Source: Patagioenas fasciata | Taxonomy: Eukaryota > Chordata > Aves > Columbiformes > Columbidae | Length of the DNA: 64,000 nt | Direction of reading: 5' to 3' | Assembly: GCF_037038585.1 (NCBI RefSeq) | Contig: NC_092524.1 | Span: 45,221,001-45,285,000, forward strand | Part shown: positions 37,891-51,112 of the stretch, one piece after another | Position numbering within the stretch: position 1 is the stretch's first letter | Layout: the number at the start of each line of letters is the position of its first letter | The notes under the pieces: generated by a model | What the model was told of the DNA's origin: nothing | The model's database searches: none | The model's input: only the letters and a program-made list of their open reading frames with translations | Position numbers and translations under genes: made by a program

Positions 37891-38092
37891 TCTTCTTGAA
37901 CACAGAAAGTTAATATCATTGTAAGTTCTGCTGCTAAAGTCTTGTCAAGTTTTGTGATATAATTATATATTTTGCCAAGTCACTAATTGCTGTAATTTGT
38001 ATTCCACCAAGTGCTTTTAGTAAATTCATAACTGAGTTGGACCTCTCGAGTGATTGTCTGTCATTCACTTCACATTACCACACAGAAATACC

Positions 38093-38181
38093 CAGAGTTA
38101 ACTCACATCTGATCTCACCTGGTGAGAGAGGATCCATGTGGCCTTCAGAGTTAACTCATCCCTAATTGCACCTGGTGGGGT
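38093..38181. repeat. 53-bp-period duplicated unit with GTTAAC and CACCTG
   Basis: CAGAGTTAACTCA, ten variable bases, then CACCTGGTG occurs at 38093-38124 and again at 38146-38177. The outer blocks are identical between copies (13 and 9 bases), while the ten-base centre differs. Each copy carries a GTTAAC palindrome and a CACCTG E-box. It directly follows the putative LTR. Confidence 0.85.
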
Positions 38182-38604
38182 GGGAAAATGTATCATCTTT
38201 GTTTGCTTAATTTTTTTCCAGTTGTAGGGCTTCTGTTGCTGAGGAAGATATTTATTGCATAGATTTTCTTGACAGGGATACAATATAAAACCCCAGTTAT
38301 TCTTTTCTCCTTGATCCTACAAAACTACTAAGAGATTCCCAAGAGTCTATGATAGGGTACATGAAATGCAAAAATGTCATGAAATATCCCTAGCTACCCT
38401 GATTATTAGGGTAAAAACTCTTTTGATAGTATGCTGAGAAGAGGGTCCCAAACAGTAGCAATATTTCTTTTCAATGAAATCTCATCTCTGCTAGGATTTA
38501 TATTTCATTTTTCTTTTTAACCACACAATTTATTCTAATTCCTGATTTCCCACCAATTATACTTTTCCTTTCAGTCTTCCCATTATACCTCTATTTACAT
38601 CACT

Positions 38605-38644
38605 GGTTTGTTTGGTTGGTTGGTTGGTTGTTTTTTTTTTTTTT
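38605..38644. repeat. (GGTT)n with T run
   Basis: GGTTTG and GGTT units followed by about 15 T. Simple sequence. Confidence 0.9.
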
Positions 38645-41600
38645 CCTTTAAATCACCCACTAAACATTAATGATCTTAAATGTTTCCAGATTCTTGTCCT
38701 TCTGAAATGAATTAGCCTGACACACTTTCACTCTTCACAAATTGTACTGTGAGAAGAAAGACCCTGTGTGGACCAGCCCTTAAGAACATTTCTAAAGCAG
38801 CAAAGAGTTAACACAGCCTGATAAAATCTAAAAATATATCACCAGTATGCTACACATATCAAGGAAGTATTTTTCAGTTAGCAACAGTGGCGAATGAGTA
38901 CTTGTTTTTTTATACAATTCCCTCTATGTCCATTTTTCAAAGGGTCAGGCAGGATACAGAAACCAAAAAGATTTTGAAAACTCATCTGTATTGTAATGGG
39001 TTTACATCAAAGATGGATAACGTGACTTGAAGTCTGGAGAGCTGTCTACACCACAAATGTGCCAGAAGAGTGTGTTTTGTAGAATTTCTGTCAAGAGTGG
39101 AGGAATTTCTTCATGGTTTCTCTTCATGGTTTTTCTCCATGCACTCATGAACCCAACATAAAAGGCAGTAGGGAAGGAAACAAATACAGCAACGCTTGAG
39201 ACGATTATGCTAAAGGTAGAAAATCAAGCTATTTGAGAGCAGCTTTAAGCATTACTGGAAAAGAAAAGAGATATCATTCTGGCTTTCTGAATGTTCCATT
39301 TCTGTGCTAGAATCAAGTGTATGAAAAAAATTATTTGTATACAGCTGAAAAAAAGATTATTCTGTGAACGTCTTCCTCATACCTTTAAACTTCAAACTGA
39401 ACAGCCCTGTCTCCTGAGCTTTGCTTTTCGCAGCTTTCTTTCTCAGTCTAATCAAAATGCTACTTATGATAAACCAGTACCTTTCTCTCCGAATTATTTC
39501 CATAGCTTTCTGTGTCTCTCACTGCCTCAGATTTGTTTCTTTGTTCTTATCTTCTCATAGTTCTCACCTTTCCTTGTATTTTTGTCCTTTTGTAGTGTCA
39601 CACAAGTATTTACACAATAAGGTAAGAAGATATTTTGGTTACAGGTTTGACAGATCGCTACAGTGGAAACACATGTGAATGTGTAGAACCACTGATAAAA
39701 TCTACCAAACAAACTCTATTGTTTAAAAGAAAATGGCAACAGCAATAAATATCAAACAGAATAGTTGTAACGGTCTTACCATGTTTCTTTTGCTAGTAGG
39801 AATTTTGATTCATGAATAAGATATAAAATTACATTAATGTATTAAATTAAAATGCACAGAACAAGAAAGGAGTCCTATGAATATAAATTGTAGATCTCCA
39901 AAGATTTAGTAAAAGTTTAAGTAGAGACAGAATCATGAGAAATGTAAGAAAAGGATCAGATCTAAAACCACAAAATTATGAGGCAGCTTAAATTAAAGAA
40001 ATTGAAAAATAAGTATTGACACTCAATGGATGTGATGTTGCCAAAGACAGAATTTCCAGCATATGGACTGTTTATCTTCAGCAACATCTGCAAAACACAG
40101 ACACACATTGCAAATTGTGTGATTGCTGGACACGTGGCAAGCAGTGAGCTTTAGACTCATTAAACAACTTCTTCAAAGAAGAGCATTTTTATTGTACTAA
40201 GAGAAAATTAGATGGAAGGGAACAAGATGAATGTATAACTGCCATGAAAATCCAGAAAGAGATGTAATTAAAAATGAGAAGAAACAATTAAAACAGGCAC
40301 AAGTGTTCCACAGGAAATACAACTATGTGTTTTGCTACTTATGTACTCTATATAAATAATTTAGATCACAAACTAAATAATTATTATATAATATGTTGAT
40401 CAAATGCCACCATTAACTAGAAAGCAGAAATATGCCATGTTCTTCTAAAGTTAATGGGTAGATGACATTTGCAGACAAGCAAAAAATATTCTCATCAGGT
40501 AAAAATACCAAATTAAATTATGAAATTATTTCAGACTAGTCTAACTTTAAAAACAGAAATTTATGTGGATGTCAGAACCTTCTGAATAAAATGACTCTTC
40601 TTAGCAGCAACACTGATGTTGACTTCCCTCTCCTCATCACAACTTCCAGTACAGCCAACAGAAATCTTCCTTTTAAGGTGTAGATTACACAAAAATCTGT
40701 GACATTGACTACAGAAATACATTAAGGTGAGAGTGATTTTGTTAAATGAAACAGTACTTTTGGAGCAGCAGCTATAACCAGGCTCCCAATTCTCCCATGT
40801 GCATATTGTAACTGGTTGCTCTAGGCTTTGGACCTGAGAAACGTAGAGAAAAACATGTTTTGGAGGGGAAATAAGTTGGCTTACGAGGCATGATATGACA
40901 AAACCGAATACTTGCTTCCAGGCATTTAGCATTTGTTACTGTCTCTCAGCTGTCTGACTTTCTCCCAACACTTCCAATATGTTCCAGTTCTCATCCACTC
41001 AATGTCAGCCTTCACTTCTCAACCTCCCTCAGCTCTTACCAAACTCATCCCCATCTCCACTTTGGCCTTCCCCCATCTCCTCATGTTGCTCTTAATGTGC
41101 TTACATCCACTGTCCAGGCACCATTCATTGCCAGACTCTTTGATCTAAGTCTTCATACGGATATTTTTGCTTTTTCCCACCTCATGCCTAACAGTAACTT
41201 CTCAAATTTGTCCTCAGCAGCAGTGCCATGGTTACTGATGCCTTATCAGATGGAGTCTCCCCTGCTTCATCCAATTAATTATTCCTCTCTCTACCTGGCT
41301 CTAAGCATCCCCTACTGTCTTCTCTCACTCACACTGATATAACTCTGAGAGGTGCTTGTATCTTTTGCTCTCACTAGAAGTGGTGTTCAGCTTCAAATAG
41401 AAAATAAAAAACTATCATTTTTATATTCACGGTGGGAAGAAAAATGTGTTCTCATTACATTTGAGAAATATTTTTCACTGCAGTTGTTAGAATTGAAGAC
41501 TAGATTGGAACTTGTTTTTTACCAATCTGTTTTTGCAACGTTGTATTTCTCCTGAAGAGATGTCAACATAATGTAAGAAAGGTGTCTGATTCTAATATCT

Positions 41601-43154
41601 CTTTTATGTGGTGTGTCTCAGATTTAGCACTAACGGACTAAGAATACTGTCTCTGTCTCTCAGTGCCAACACAGTAACTTCCGTAAACATTTTGATCTAC
41701 TGTTTTCAGAGAAAAAGGTAGCAAAATCTCTGTCTTCCAGAGGGTGAAACTGAGACAGAGAGGAGATTTTTGCAAGTCTACACCATTCTTTCTTGGTAAA
41801 ATCAGTAAAGGAATCCATGTACCCTCTGTTTAGGATTAGTATCACAGCCATTAGTCCCTGTTACTTCTGGATGAGTTCACTGAGAAGAATTATCTAAATA
41901 GTTCAGTTACATTTCCTTCACAATTTGTAAACTTTACATGTAGGCTACAGGTTACTACAGGAGCTTCTTTCCACCATAGATTACAAACACTAGAAATCCA
42001 GAACTTGAATTCTAATAATTATTACATTCAGAGAAATCAAGAAAGGTGAAATACAGCTTTAGTAGCTGACTCTCTTTTTTTTAATCTGAAACTGTACATA
42101 TCCCTTCTTTGTCTGTCATTCCAACTCAGTAAGCTAGAACACATCTAGCTCAATTTAGTTAAGAAGTCAACAATTAAAAAGTAAAATCAAATAAACAAGC
42201 CAACAGGGAAAAAAATGTTTTAAATCTAAGAAATTAAAAGTCTACTTAATCTAGCTGGTTTTTTTTCACAGAGCTTTTCATTAGCCAAAAAAGGATACAA
42301 ACCCTACAAAACAGTGGCAAACACTATTAGCCAGTACTTCATTCAGATTACACAAAGGAAATGAGCACATTCTGAAAAGACAATGGGTTGAATTGAAAGG
42401 CCAGTAATACAGGAGACCATCATGGGAGAGGAAGCCAGAACAAGTGTTATCCAGAAAGATCAGGACATTGTGGAAGAAATGACTCAGTTCTCTTCTGGTA
42501 TTTGAGGAAAGGAATTCTGCTAGGATACAAAACTGTTGAGGCTTGGTCAGACCCTCCTCACCAGACACGTATCCTGCACCAGGTGATGTTTTTTCATGGT
42601 ACTGGCTATGTTATAGCTCAACAAGGGGGACACCTGCTTTTTATTTGCTTCTCAATTTTTAACATTTAGAAAAACTGTGATTAGATTAGGTTTTTTAAAA
42701 AACCTAAGTGGCTAAATCTGCTGAGGCAGAAAACATTTACCCTTCTGTGAGACCGTGTGATTCTGACATAGTCACAGCCACAATAAATTCTCAGAGATTA
42801 CTCTGGAAACTTGCTTTAGATTTAGCACTTTCAGGCACTGCCTCTGCACTGTTTCAAGCCACAAACCAAGGACTAAAATATAATCAAGCTGGCAAAACAA
42901 CTCTTTTAACCACTTCTCTGAGATACAGCATAATGCTACCAGCATAATAGAGTTAGTCCAAAGCCTTGTTAATACTCTGATGTGACACAAGAGTTAAGTA
43001 CAAAAAACAACCTTGTCAACCAAAATTCATGGTAAAATGGGAGCTCATGTCAATGCAGCTATATCTTCCTGACAGCTGAATGCACACAAAAAGTTTTACA
43101 AGCCTTAGTACATCTACAAAATGGAGTGCTCTGCTATTGCTATTGTCTACACAC

Positions 43155-44075
43155 ATCACAGAATCACAGAATGTTAGGGATTGGAAGGGACCTCAAAAGA
43201 TCATCCAGTCCAATGCCCCTGCTGGAGCAGGAACACCTAGATGAGGTTACACAGGAAGGCGTCCAGGCGCATTTTGAATGTCTCCAGAGAAGGAGACTCC
43301 ACAACCTCCCTGGGCAGCCTATTCCAGTGTTCTGTTACCCCACTGAGAAGAAGTTTCTTCTCAAATTTAGGTGGAACCTCTTGTGTTCCAGTTTGAACTC
43401 ATTACCCCTTGTCCTACCATTGGCTGTCACTGAGAGGAGCCTGGCTCCATCCTAGTGACACTCACCCTTTATATATTTGTAAACATTAATAAGGTCACCC
43501 CTCAGTCTCCTCCAAGCTAAAGAGACCAAGCTCCCTCAGCCTTTCCTCATAAGGGAGATGTTCCACTCCCTTCATCATCTTTGTTGCCCTGCGCTGGACT
43601 CTCTCCAGCAGTTTCCTGTCCTTCTTGAACTGAGTGGCCCAGAACTGGACACAATGTTCCAGATGTGGTCTCACCAGGGCAGAGTAGAGGGGAAGGACGT
43701 ACTAACCACACCTCTTCTAATACACCCCAGGATGCCACTGGCCTTCTTCGCCACAAGAGCACAGTGCTGGCTCATGGTCATCCTGCTGTCCACCAGGACT
43801 CCCAGGTCCCTTTCCTCTACACTGCTCTCTAATAGGTCATTCCCCAACTTATACTGGAACGTGGGGTTGTTCCTATCCAAATGCAAGATTCTACACTTTC
43901 CCTTGTCATGTTTCATTAAATTTTTCCCTGCCCAACTCTCCAGGCTGTCCAGGTCTCGCTGGATGGCAGCACAGCCTTCTGGCGTGTCAGCCACTCCTCC
44001 CAGCTTGGTGTCATCAGCGAACTTGCTGACAGTGCACTCAATTACTTCTATTCCCATGAAAACTATCCTAATAGT
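43155..44075 (-). mobile_element. CR1 LINE, RT C-terminal half plus 3' UTR
   Basis: This is the longest young-type CR1 in the window, at about 920 bp. The 3' end at 43155 carries CATTCTGTGATTCTGTGAT in inverted reading. An unbroken minus-strand segment from 44057 to about 43700 encodes the RT active-site motif FADD (44010-44021) in KFADDTKLGG. It continues through LESWAGKNLMKH, GKCRILHLDRNN, DLLESS, ERDLGVLVDSRMT and KKASGILGCIRR. A small deletion with a frameshift near 43690-43700 follows. Beyond it, another frame carries the rest: [28 protein letters not shown] and HWNRLPREVVESP. The ORF2 stop is at 43238-43240. Endonuclease and upstream RT motifs are absent, so the copy cannot move itself. 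It is the same subfamily as the copy at 11128. Confidence 0.97.
43671..44057 (-). pseudogene. CR1 ORF2 reverse transcriptase fragment with FADD motif
   Basis: 128 codons open from ATG 44057, which is an internal methionine and not the real ORF2 start. The fragment spans RT motif C (FADD, 44010-44021) and the following thumb-like region of the CR1 polyprotein. In an intact CR1, ORF2 supplies the endonuclease and RT that copy the RNA into nuclear DNA; here only this piece and frame-shifted downstream remnants survive. The last 14 or so codons are read out of frame after a deletion of roughly 11 bases. Confidence 0.95.
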
Positions 44076-47000
44076 TCCTGTTCCCCTTGGAAACCACCAG
44101 CCTAAAAGCCTCTCTGGATTCTTTCTCCTTCTATGAGATGAAATTTTACACGAGGATGGCTGGTTGAAATATATCTATGCTCTAGTTCTTTCAGAGGATG
44201 TGGAGTTTAATTTAAGAATTTGTGCATGGAACTCAGAAAAAAAATACGCTAATGTCTCATTTGGCCTTAAGCACTGCAAAACTCTGCCTTCACTTATTCA
44301 TATAAAGAAATTTTATGTTGCATGGGAGCTCTTCTACCACTGTCTAATAATAAATCATCCCTGCTGGACTGTTTTATTTACGTATGCTCACATTAAATCC
44401 ACACAAGTTAGCATAAATGTAGTTTGAACAGAAAATGATACAAAACTGCAGTTGCTAGTGATGGTGGCTAGGAAACTACATATAGGCAATTTCCCATGGA
44501 CAGGCCAACTGCTGTATAGGCATTGGTACAATTTAATTGGGCATTTTGGCTTGGGGGCAGAAGTTAGGTGCAACATGTACATACTCACTATAGAATGAAG
44601 TATTTTTATTCATTTTACCTTTGTTGTGCAGATAAATCCTAAGTAATAGTACCCAAAGCACTGTACCATGAAGGAATCTTTCCTGGTAAGGCAGAGATTA
44701 CCTTCAAGAACAGTGGGAAATGCTGGGATGAGTAACCCCTGCCTTCTCCCTTGCTCCCACTAGAAAAATGTGCTGACAGTTGATGTTAACAAGCAGTCCT
44801 CCCCCTTAGAGTTGCATGGCTCTTTTGTCACTGCTTTATTTATACTCGCTCTGATATCCATGCTGTCATACAGCTGGCCCTGGCAAGATGTTTATTGGAT
44901 AGGACACCCACAGGTTTATTTGTTCTAAGTCTTTACATGAAGCTGCAGCAAAGTCAGCCCGTCCTTTGAAGGGATGGCACATGTGAGCATATATTACTGA
45001 GGTTCACTGCTCGCCTCACCCACTGTCCAGACAGCAGAGGTGCAGGCAGCCAGGTGAGCAGCTGACACAGACCTGGAGGAGGGAGATCTGAGCCTTGAAG
45101 GCCATCACTGCCTCACTATGGCTTTGTCTGTGGATGACACTTTGGGGCAGCTGCTAGCAAAGGATGAGTTTCACTAAGGGGAAACTCATGTCAAAGTAAG
45201 TGTATTCATTTTACCAAAAGACAAAACGAAATTTTATACACTCTCACACTGCAGAAGGAGATCAAAATTCAGGGAGTCATTTTACTTCTATTAATACAAT
45301 GCCTTTTCCTGGTCTGCTACAAAGTGTGTGCCCCTCTCTACAGAGCCCACCCATTTGTAGACTATTCTGGACACATGGCTGATTTGCTCCAAAACCTTTT
45401 CCTCCTCATTTCTGACCTTGTCTCTAATGGCTGTTTCTGAAACAATAATTTATGTTCTATAGCTCAGCATATCACATCCATAATTGCAAACAACAGAACT
45501 GAAAATTACACTAACTCTGCATTTACATCCAACACATGTCTGGATCATTTTCTACACAAGAAATAATTAATCTTGCAGGGAGCTTTTCCATCAACCTAAT
45601 GGTTGCTTTGAGAATTAAATTCCCTTACCTCCTTCTAGCAACTCGTTAGAGATTAGAGAGATGAGAGAATAAAGCTGACAAGAATGTAGCCTTTAAATTC
45701 AGCTACAGTAAGTTAGGGCCATACTTGATCAGTGAAGTCCCCTGAAAGAATTTAGATATAAAAAGCTGAGTTTCACATGAAATCTGTAGCTTTTTTGAGT
45801 TGAAGTAGAACTCAAGTGCTTTTTCCTTTTGTTTTGAATAACTTTTCTCATAATGAGTTCAAAAAAGTTATTGTTATGATCATCTGCAGAAAATAATGCT
45901 AAATTAATCCCATAAAATTATACAACACAGTAATGAAATGCAAATATCCTCATTCATTAGGCTCATCCATTTCAATTTCACCTACGGTACATGTCTCAGT
46001 GGAGACTGTTAATCATACAGCAGCATGCAGAAAAGAATATATTATATTAATTAAATAGCCTCATTATGCAGCTGGGTGCTGAATTATTCCCATGAAATTC
46101 AACGTAGCATACATTATTGTTTTTATTAGAGCAACAGAATCTTCTGTTTACTAAATTTGGGGGAACACAATATCATTTTGGTGGGCATCACAAGTAACAA
46201 ATGAAGAAAATTCCAGTATTTTGAAGGATAACGGTATTTTCCAAAAGAAACCTCCACATGAAATTCACAAAACTGCAATCCTTCACAGAGCTGTTCACAG
46301 GCACATGGAGCAGTTCATGCAGACCTCACCAAAAGACTGAAGCCCACAAGAAGACCAGAGGGTTGGACAGAGTAGAAAGGACTGGCAGAACGGAGCCCTC
46401 AAATTCAAATGTTCAGCCAACAACTACTCAAGTTTATCTAAGATTCAATACCGTTTATTTGCAAAGGTTGCTTGACCAACTTATCCACTACACAGTGCCT
46501 TCAGGGACCCTGAGCACTTTAAAGAGTAAGTTCAGAGCACACTACAAAATGTTATCACAAAGACAGTGTGTGGTGTGCTCACATTCACTGAAAAAGACTC
46601 TGCTAACTGTTATGGAAGGAAAACCAAAATAACTTGGTGTAATTTTCTGCTTCCATCATAACACTATGCATATCCTTAATGATGCATCAGAGCCAGTTTC
46701 TTGCTAGGATTTTGAACATTTAAAGTTAATGAAGATTTAGTTCTGAAACCAGGGGTTAATATCCCTGAGTCTCTCTTAAAAATACTGGAACCAGAAGCAG
46801 AGAAAAGTCCACTTCAGCAAACCTACCCAATGCAAAATGTCATTTTTCCTTTACATATAAAATATAGCACTTCACACTGTAGATTATGCTATGAAGAGGA
46901 AGAATGAAACATTTGCAGGACAGAGTAAATTCATATCTTACAACATGCTCTCAGGTTACTGAAATCTCAGGGTTCCCACTGAAACATCATGGTGCGAGAG

Positions 47001-49728
47001 CTGTTAACCACTAATATTTGAAGAAAAAGCAGTATTTGCATTTATAGTCTATCAAGAATTTCAGGCTCCTGATTAATTTGCGGCAGTGGCATCAGAACAC
47101 GCAGAAAACGGGCATCTAGCCCTGCCAGGCCACTAGATTTCAGGCTCTTTGTCTGGCTATTGGCTACAAATATACATCAACAAAATTCATTGTTTATAAA
47201 GGCCTGGCCTAAAGAGAGGAAGGGATGAGGGTCATCTCTTCCACCCACACAGTTCTAGCGCTGGGTGATTCTGCAAGAAAATGTGCTTCAGTTCCTGTAC
47301 TTGGAGGAGACACTGGAACTTGTGTTTGCCAGTTCCCAGAGGGCTTTACCAGTAATCAAACAAAATGCTGATACACACACTTTCCCACCCTGACTCTATC
47401 TTTCTGGATAAAGTGACAGTGCCTGCTCTGTCTCGTGGTGATCTGAAGGCTGGCCATGGGCTTTCAGCATCTTTTGACTATGCTTGACGGATCATGCACT
47501 TTGGGTTATAGAATTAGGTTCCTCTTTATACCTCAGGTACCACTAGACCTTCCTCTCTCTGTGGATATTAGGCCACATAAGTAACTTCACTCATATGCAG
47601 TATTACTAAATTCAGTCTATCAGTCTGGCTTCTGGAGAATTTACTTTGCATCTAGACAGCATTCATGTTTCCCCACTAGGTGCAGAAACACAGAGGTCCT
47701 GCACAGGGAGGTATGTAGGCATACATAAAAAGTAGTGTACAGTGCCACTGAATCTAAGTGAACCACCCCACTGCCACTGTGACTTTTAGAGACTTCCTGA
47801 ACAGGTACCATGTGTAATACAAGGAGAAAGTTTCAAAATTATTTTGGAGCTTCCTGTTTTGTTGCTTGCCTGTGTATCAAACTTAAATTCAGACTTAAAG
47901 TGGGCCCAGTTTTTCATCCTTAATAAACACTGGGATGTGCACTGGTTGTGACACCATTCACGTTGCAGTGAAGACTGCAGCCATGATAGCACTGTCTGGT
48001 TTCTTCCCTGATTTATAAATCAGCTGTAAAATTTTGGTCTAGTTTTAAAACCAACGGGAGATTTCTAGTTGAAAGCAACTGCTTAAAACAGAATTTACAT
48101 CTAAATATATCAAAACTACACTGTGTTAATTTGCTAGATTCCCTTTACAGAAAAATTATGTTATTAAGAGTCTTTCATTTCTTGAGCTTTATGTCTAGAT
48201 TGATAGTCATCTAAATGAATCAAGAGCTATTCAGTCAAAACTGGAGATCTGGATTCACTTGAACAGGCTCATTGTGCTCAATAGTTCCATAGCAGTTAAT
48301 AAGAAGATAAATTCAGTAACTTTTTTGCATACTGACTCAACACATTGTTCCTGACAGACCATACTGAACTCTTATGATGTGTATGAAATCTTTCTGGTCA
48401 CTATTGTGTGGCCCAGGTAATCTCACATTTTAATTTGATTATGATTTTTAATACAAGATCAAAAAAATGAGAAGGGTGGAATTTTTTTCATACAATAGTA
48501 AGTCACAGCAACGTTCTTCTGTGTTTCCTAGGTTTGGTTTGACATTTGTCTACGAACAGAACAAGTTACAGGTAGGACCATTGCCATCACCCACTCTGAC
48601 CTCCTACACAAAACAACCTATAGCATTTAGGGATGTTTCCATATTTGTACTTTCTAGGACCCGGCACAGTTTTTCTTGTACACTTGAGGGCAGCTGCTTA
48701 TTTGGTGCAGGAGTCAATCCTCTATGACGACACTTATCATTTTACTACAGCACCAAGAGCAAATAGAGCAATCACAACAGTCACAGCAATTCCTATAGAA
48801 GGACAAAATTAAACTGCAGAATTAAGAGAAGAACAAACTAAGCACAGGTAGTCAGAGTCCTTCAGAAAGCTAAAATAAAGTTTTGATTTAATTATAGTAA
48901 CGTACACCCTCAAAAATTTAGATTTACACACCTACATTCACATAGATCAATGTTGTCATTTAGAGGAAACAAGCCCAGTTGATTTCAAGGGGTTTGTACA
49001 CACAGAAAAATAAATTTAAAAAAAAAAAAAATACTTAGCAGAGTTCTGTTAAGGTTCTAATTTTGGATTTAGACACTTTAAAAACTTTACATCTTGAACA
49101 ACTTTGAACACACCTCTCTGACATCTCACATCTCATCTCTAGCGAACTTCATATAAACTCAGTGGTCTAACAATTATTTAGGTTTCTACAGCTATAGGCA
49201 GAAGACTGAACCTTTTACCTGATTCGGCTGTTCAGTTGTCTCCTACCAGATAGAATGGGGAAACAAGTGGCAAGATTCCTAACATATTAAATTTTAGACA
49301 GCTAGATTTACCTGAGACTAAATACATGTCCTGGTAAAGTTTCATGAGGAAAAAGTACATCTAGCATCAAAATAATTAAGTACTTTTTTGTTGTTGTTGC
49401 TGTTAGCTAGAAAAAGCAGATGTTAGGTCATGCAGGAGATTCTTCATAAGGGTTCAGTGTTTCAGCTGAGAAGGGAGAAACAACTCTATTCCCAGGAGCA
49501 ACAACAATTTTCAGTGGAAAATTGAAGCACCTCAGAGAGCCCTCGGGATCTGCATCTTCAAGACACGCGAATTTCAGAGAATAGAAAGTAATAACTTCAA
49601 CAAAGTGACATTTGTTAAACTTTCAGCTGCCCATGAGAGATCAAAGCTGAATCCTTCCTTCCTGCTTCCACAGCCAATAAATCAAACTCAATGAATTAGC
49701 TGTCAACATTTAAAGCCCTCAAATCTAA

Positions 49729-49783
<55 letters not shown>

Positions 49784-51112
49784 ATGGATAGATAAATAAA
49801 TAAATACGTAAATAAATGTAACATATTTACCTTTAGTTGCAGTTCTATTAAAGGTGTGAACTAATACAACAGCCTATAATGTCAGCCAGATTTATTATTC
49901 ACTCTGACAGTCACCCAACATTGGCATGGACTGCTGTAGGGAGGCATTCTTATAATCAGAGAGTTGAAAGCAAGGCCATCGATCAAGGTTCTCTTTCCCA
50001 GACTCAGTTAAGAAACTTTCTTATTTCTGCTCCTCTTTTATCATCTTTTTATGGGTTTTTGTGTTGATTCTTCTTTGGGCTTTCTTCATGTTTTCCCTTC
50101 CAGCAGTGTACACTGATTGCTAATAGGTCAAATATCTGTCATTTAATTTCAGTACAAATATTGCCTGTTCAGATAGGGTTATGTTTTGCTTTTATTCTCA
50201 TGACTGTGTGTCCTTTTGACAGCACGTGTCATATAATATCATACCATGATAGATTTGAATATATAGTATATGACGGTTTCTTTTCAGATCCATAGCTTGA
50301 AACATGCTATTGAAATTAGACCCTTGTGTAAAATTTTGCTTGACCATTTTCTCAAAGAGCATGGAGGTGTTGGAGCAAAGGCAAATTCACATAGTGCAAA
50401 TAACATTTGATGCAAAGTGCCACGTGCCATCTCAACAGATTATTGTAAGGGGGTTTTTTACTTTATATTTCTCCAGAGAGTAAAGTTTTGAACATTATTA
50501 GCTGCTCTACATTTTGTTTGCACAGTTTTCACTGAGAATGAAACAGTGATCCTTTCCAAAAGAATTTGTGGGATATGTTTGGGTCACTTAACAAATCAAA
50601 GCAATTCTTGTTGCTGGACTGACATTTTGATATCAACAGAATAGGGCTCGCTAACGACAAGATCCAAAAAAGGGCAAAGGTGTCACAAGACTAACCTTAA
50701 GGTAGCTGGAACTCCAAGTAAATACAGAGTCCCAGACTATACGCTTATATTTCTACTACAATGTGTAAAAGGGACATAGAGAACAAAGGACAGGCTACAA
50801 AAACCAGTATTCTGACTGAGGCGTTCCTTGCCGATGGGTGCATATTGACACAGCTGTGTGTCCTAAATTCTCACCCTTTCTGGAACTGAATCGTGAAAAC
50901 TGATTTTACACTCGCTACAAGAGGATGGACTATGCATGATCCAGCATAAAGCCTTCCAATACCAGCTTAACATATCACAGCTTCAGAGCAGGATTCAGCT
51001 GATAAAGTGAGTTTTGACTAGATCAACACTTTTTGTCATGAGGCTGTTGTATTTCCAACCTGTTGCAGGACATCAAAAGAAAAAGTGATTCCTCTTCCAT
51101 TAAAAACACTAC
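44076..51112. other. AT-rich non-coding stretch, no gene recognised
   Basis: About 7 kb containing an AAAT microsatellite (49728-49817), a GC-richer patch at about 44940-45140 and an octamer/TAATTA-rich segment at about 45930-46140 that could be regulatory. A 124-codon frame (46258-46632, plus, ATG) is hydrophilic and matches nothing I recognise; I regard it as probably chance. Confidence 0.55.
49728..49817. repeat. (AAAT)n microsatellite with interruptions
   Basis: A perfect AAAT run to about 49785, then AAAT units interrupted by GGATAG and ACGT variants. The clean left half and interrupted right half suggest uneven slippage. Confidence 0.96.

Larger units (their letters stand above)
37417..38082 (+). 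mobile_element. Probable solo LTR of an endogenous retrovirus
   Basis: The region has the architecture of an LTR. It has an octamer ATTTGCAT (37653-37660), a CCAAT box (37667-37671) and a TATA box (37724-37730). A CT-rich R/U5-like part (37836-37890) follows, and a plausible end at CATTACCACA. The chosen limits give TGTGG...CCACA inverted ends but no target duplication. An alternative start at 37465 (TGTTGC) with an end at 38080 gives a near-match of 5-bp flanks (AACAG and CACAG). No primer-binding site or gag/pol sequence follows, so it would be a solo LTR. The family is not identified, and the left boundary is uncertain. Confidence 0.55.
38083..43154. other. Non-coding stretch, no gene recognised
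   Basis: This starts with a duplicated unit (38093-38181), then a GGTT-rich tract with a T run (38605-38644) and a perfect 22-bp palindrome (42686-42707). Otherwise it is AT-rich complex DNA. The longest frames (for example 40561-40932, minus, 123 codons) show no recognisable features. Confidence 0.55.

Noticed and set aside
40561..40932. 123-codon minus-strand frame with cysteines
   Set aside because: The cysteine spacing does not form a recognisable zinc-binding or disulfide pattern.
43126..44136. Plus-strand open frames of 109 and 192 codons
   Set aside because: Antisense to the CR1 RT remnant; the minus-strand reading matches CR1 ORF2 and explains the openness.
46258..46632. 124-codon plus-strand frame
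   Set aside because: It starts at ATG but shows no motif, no splice context and no codon pattern that sets it apart from chance.
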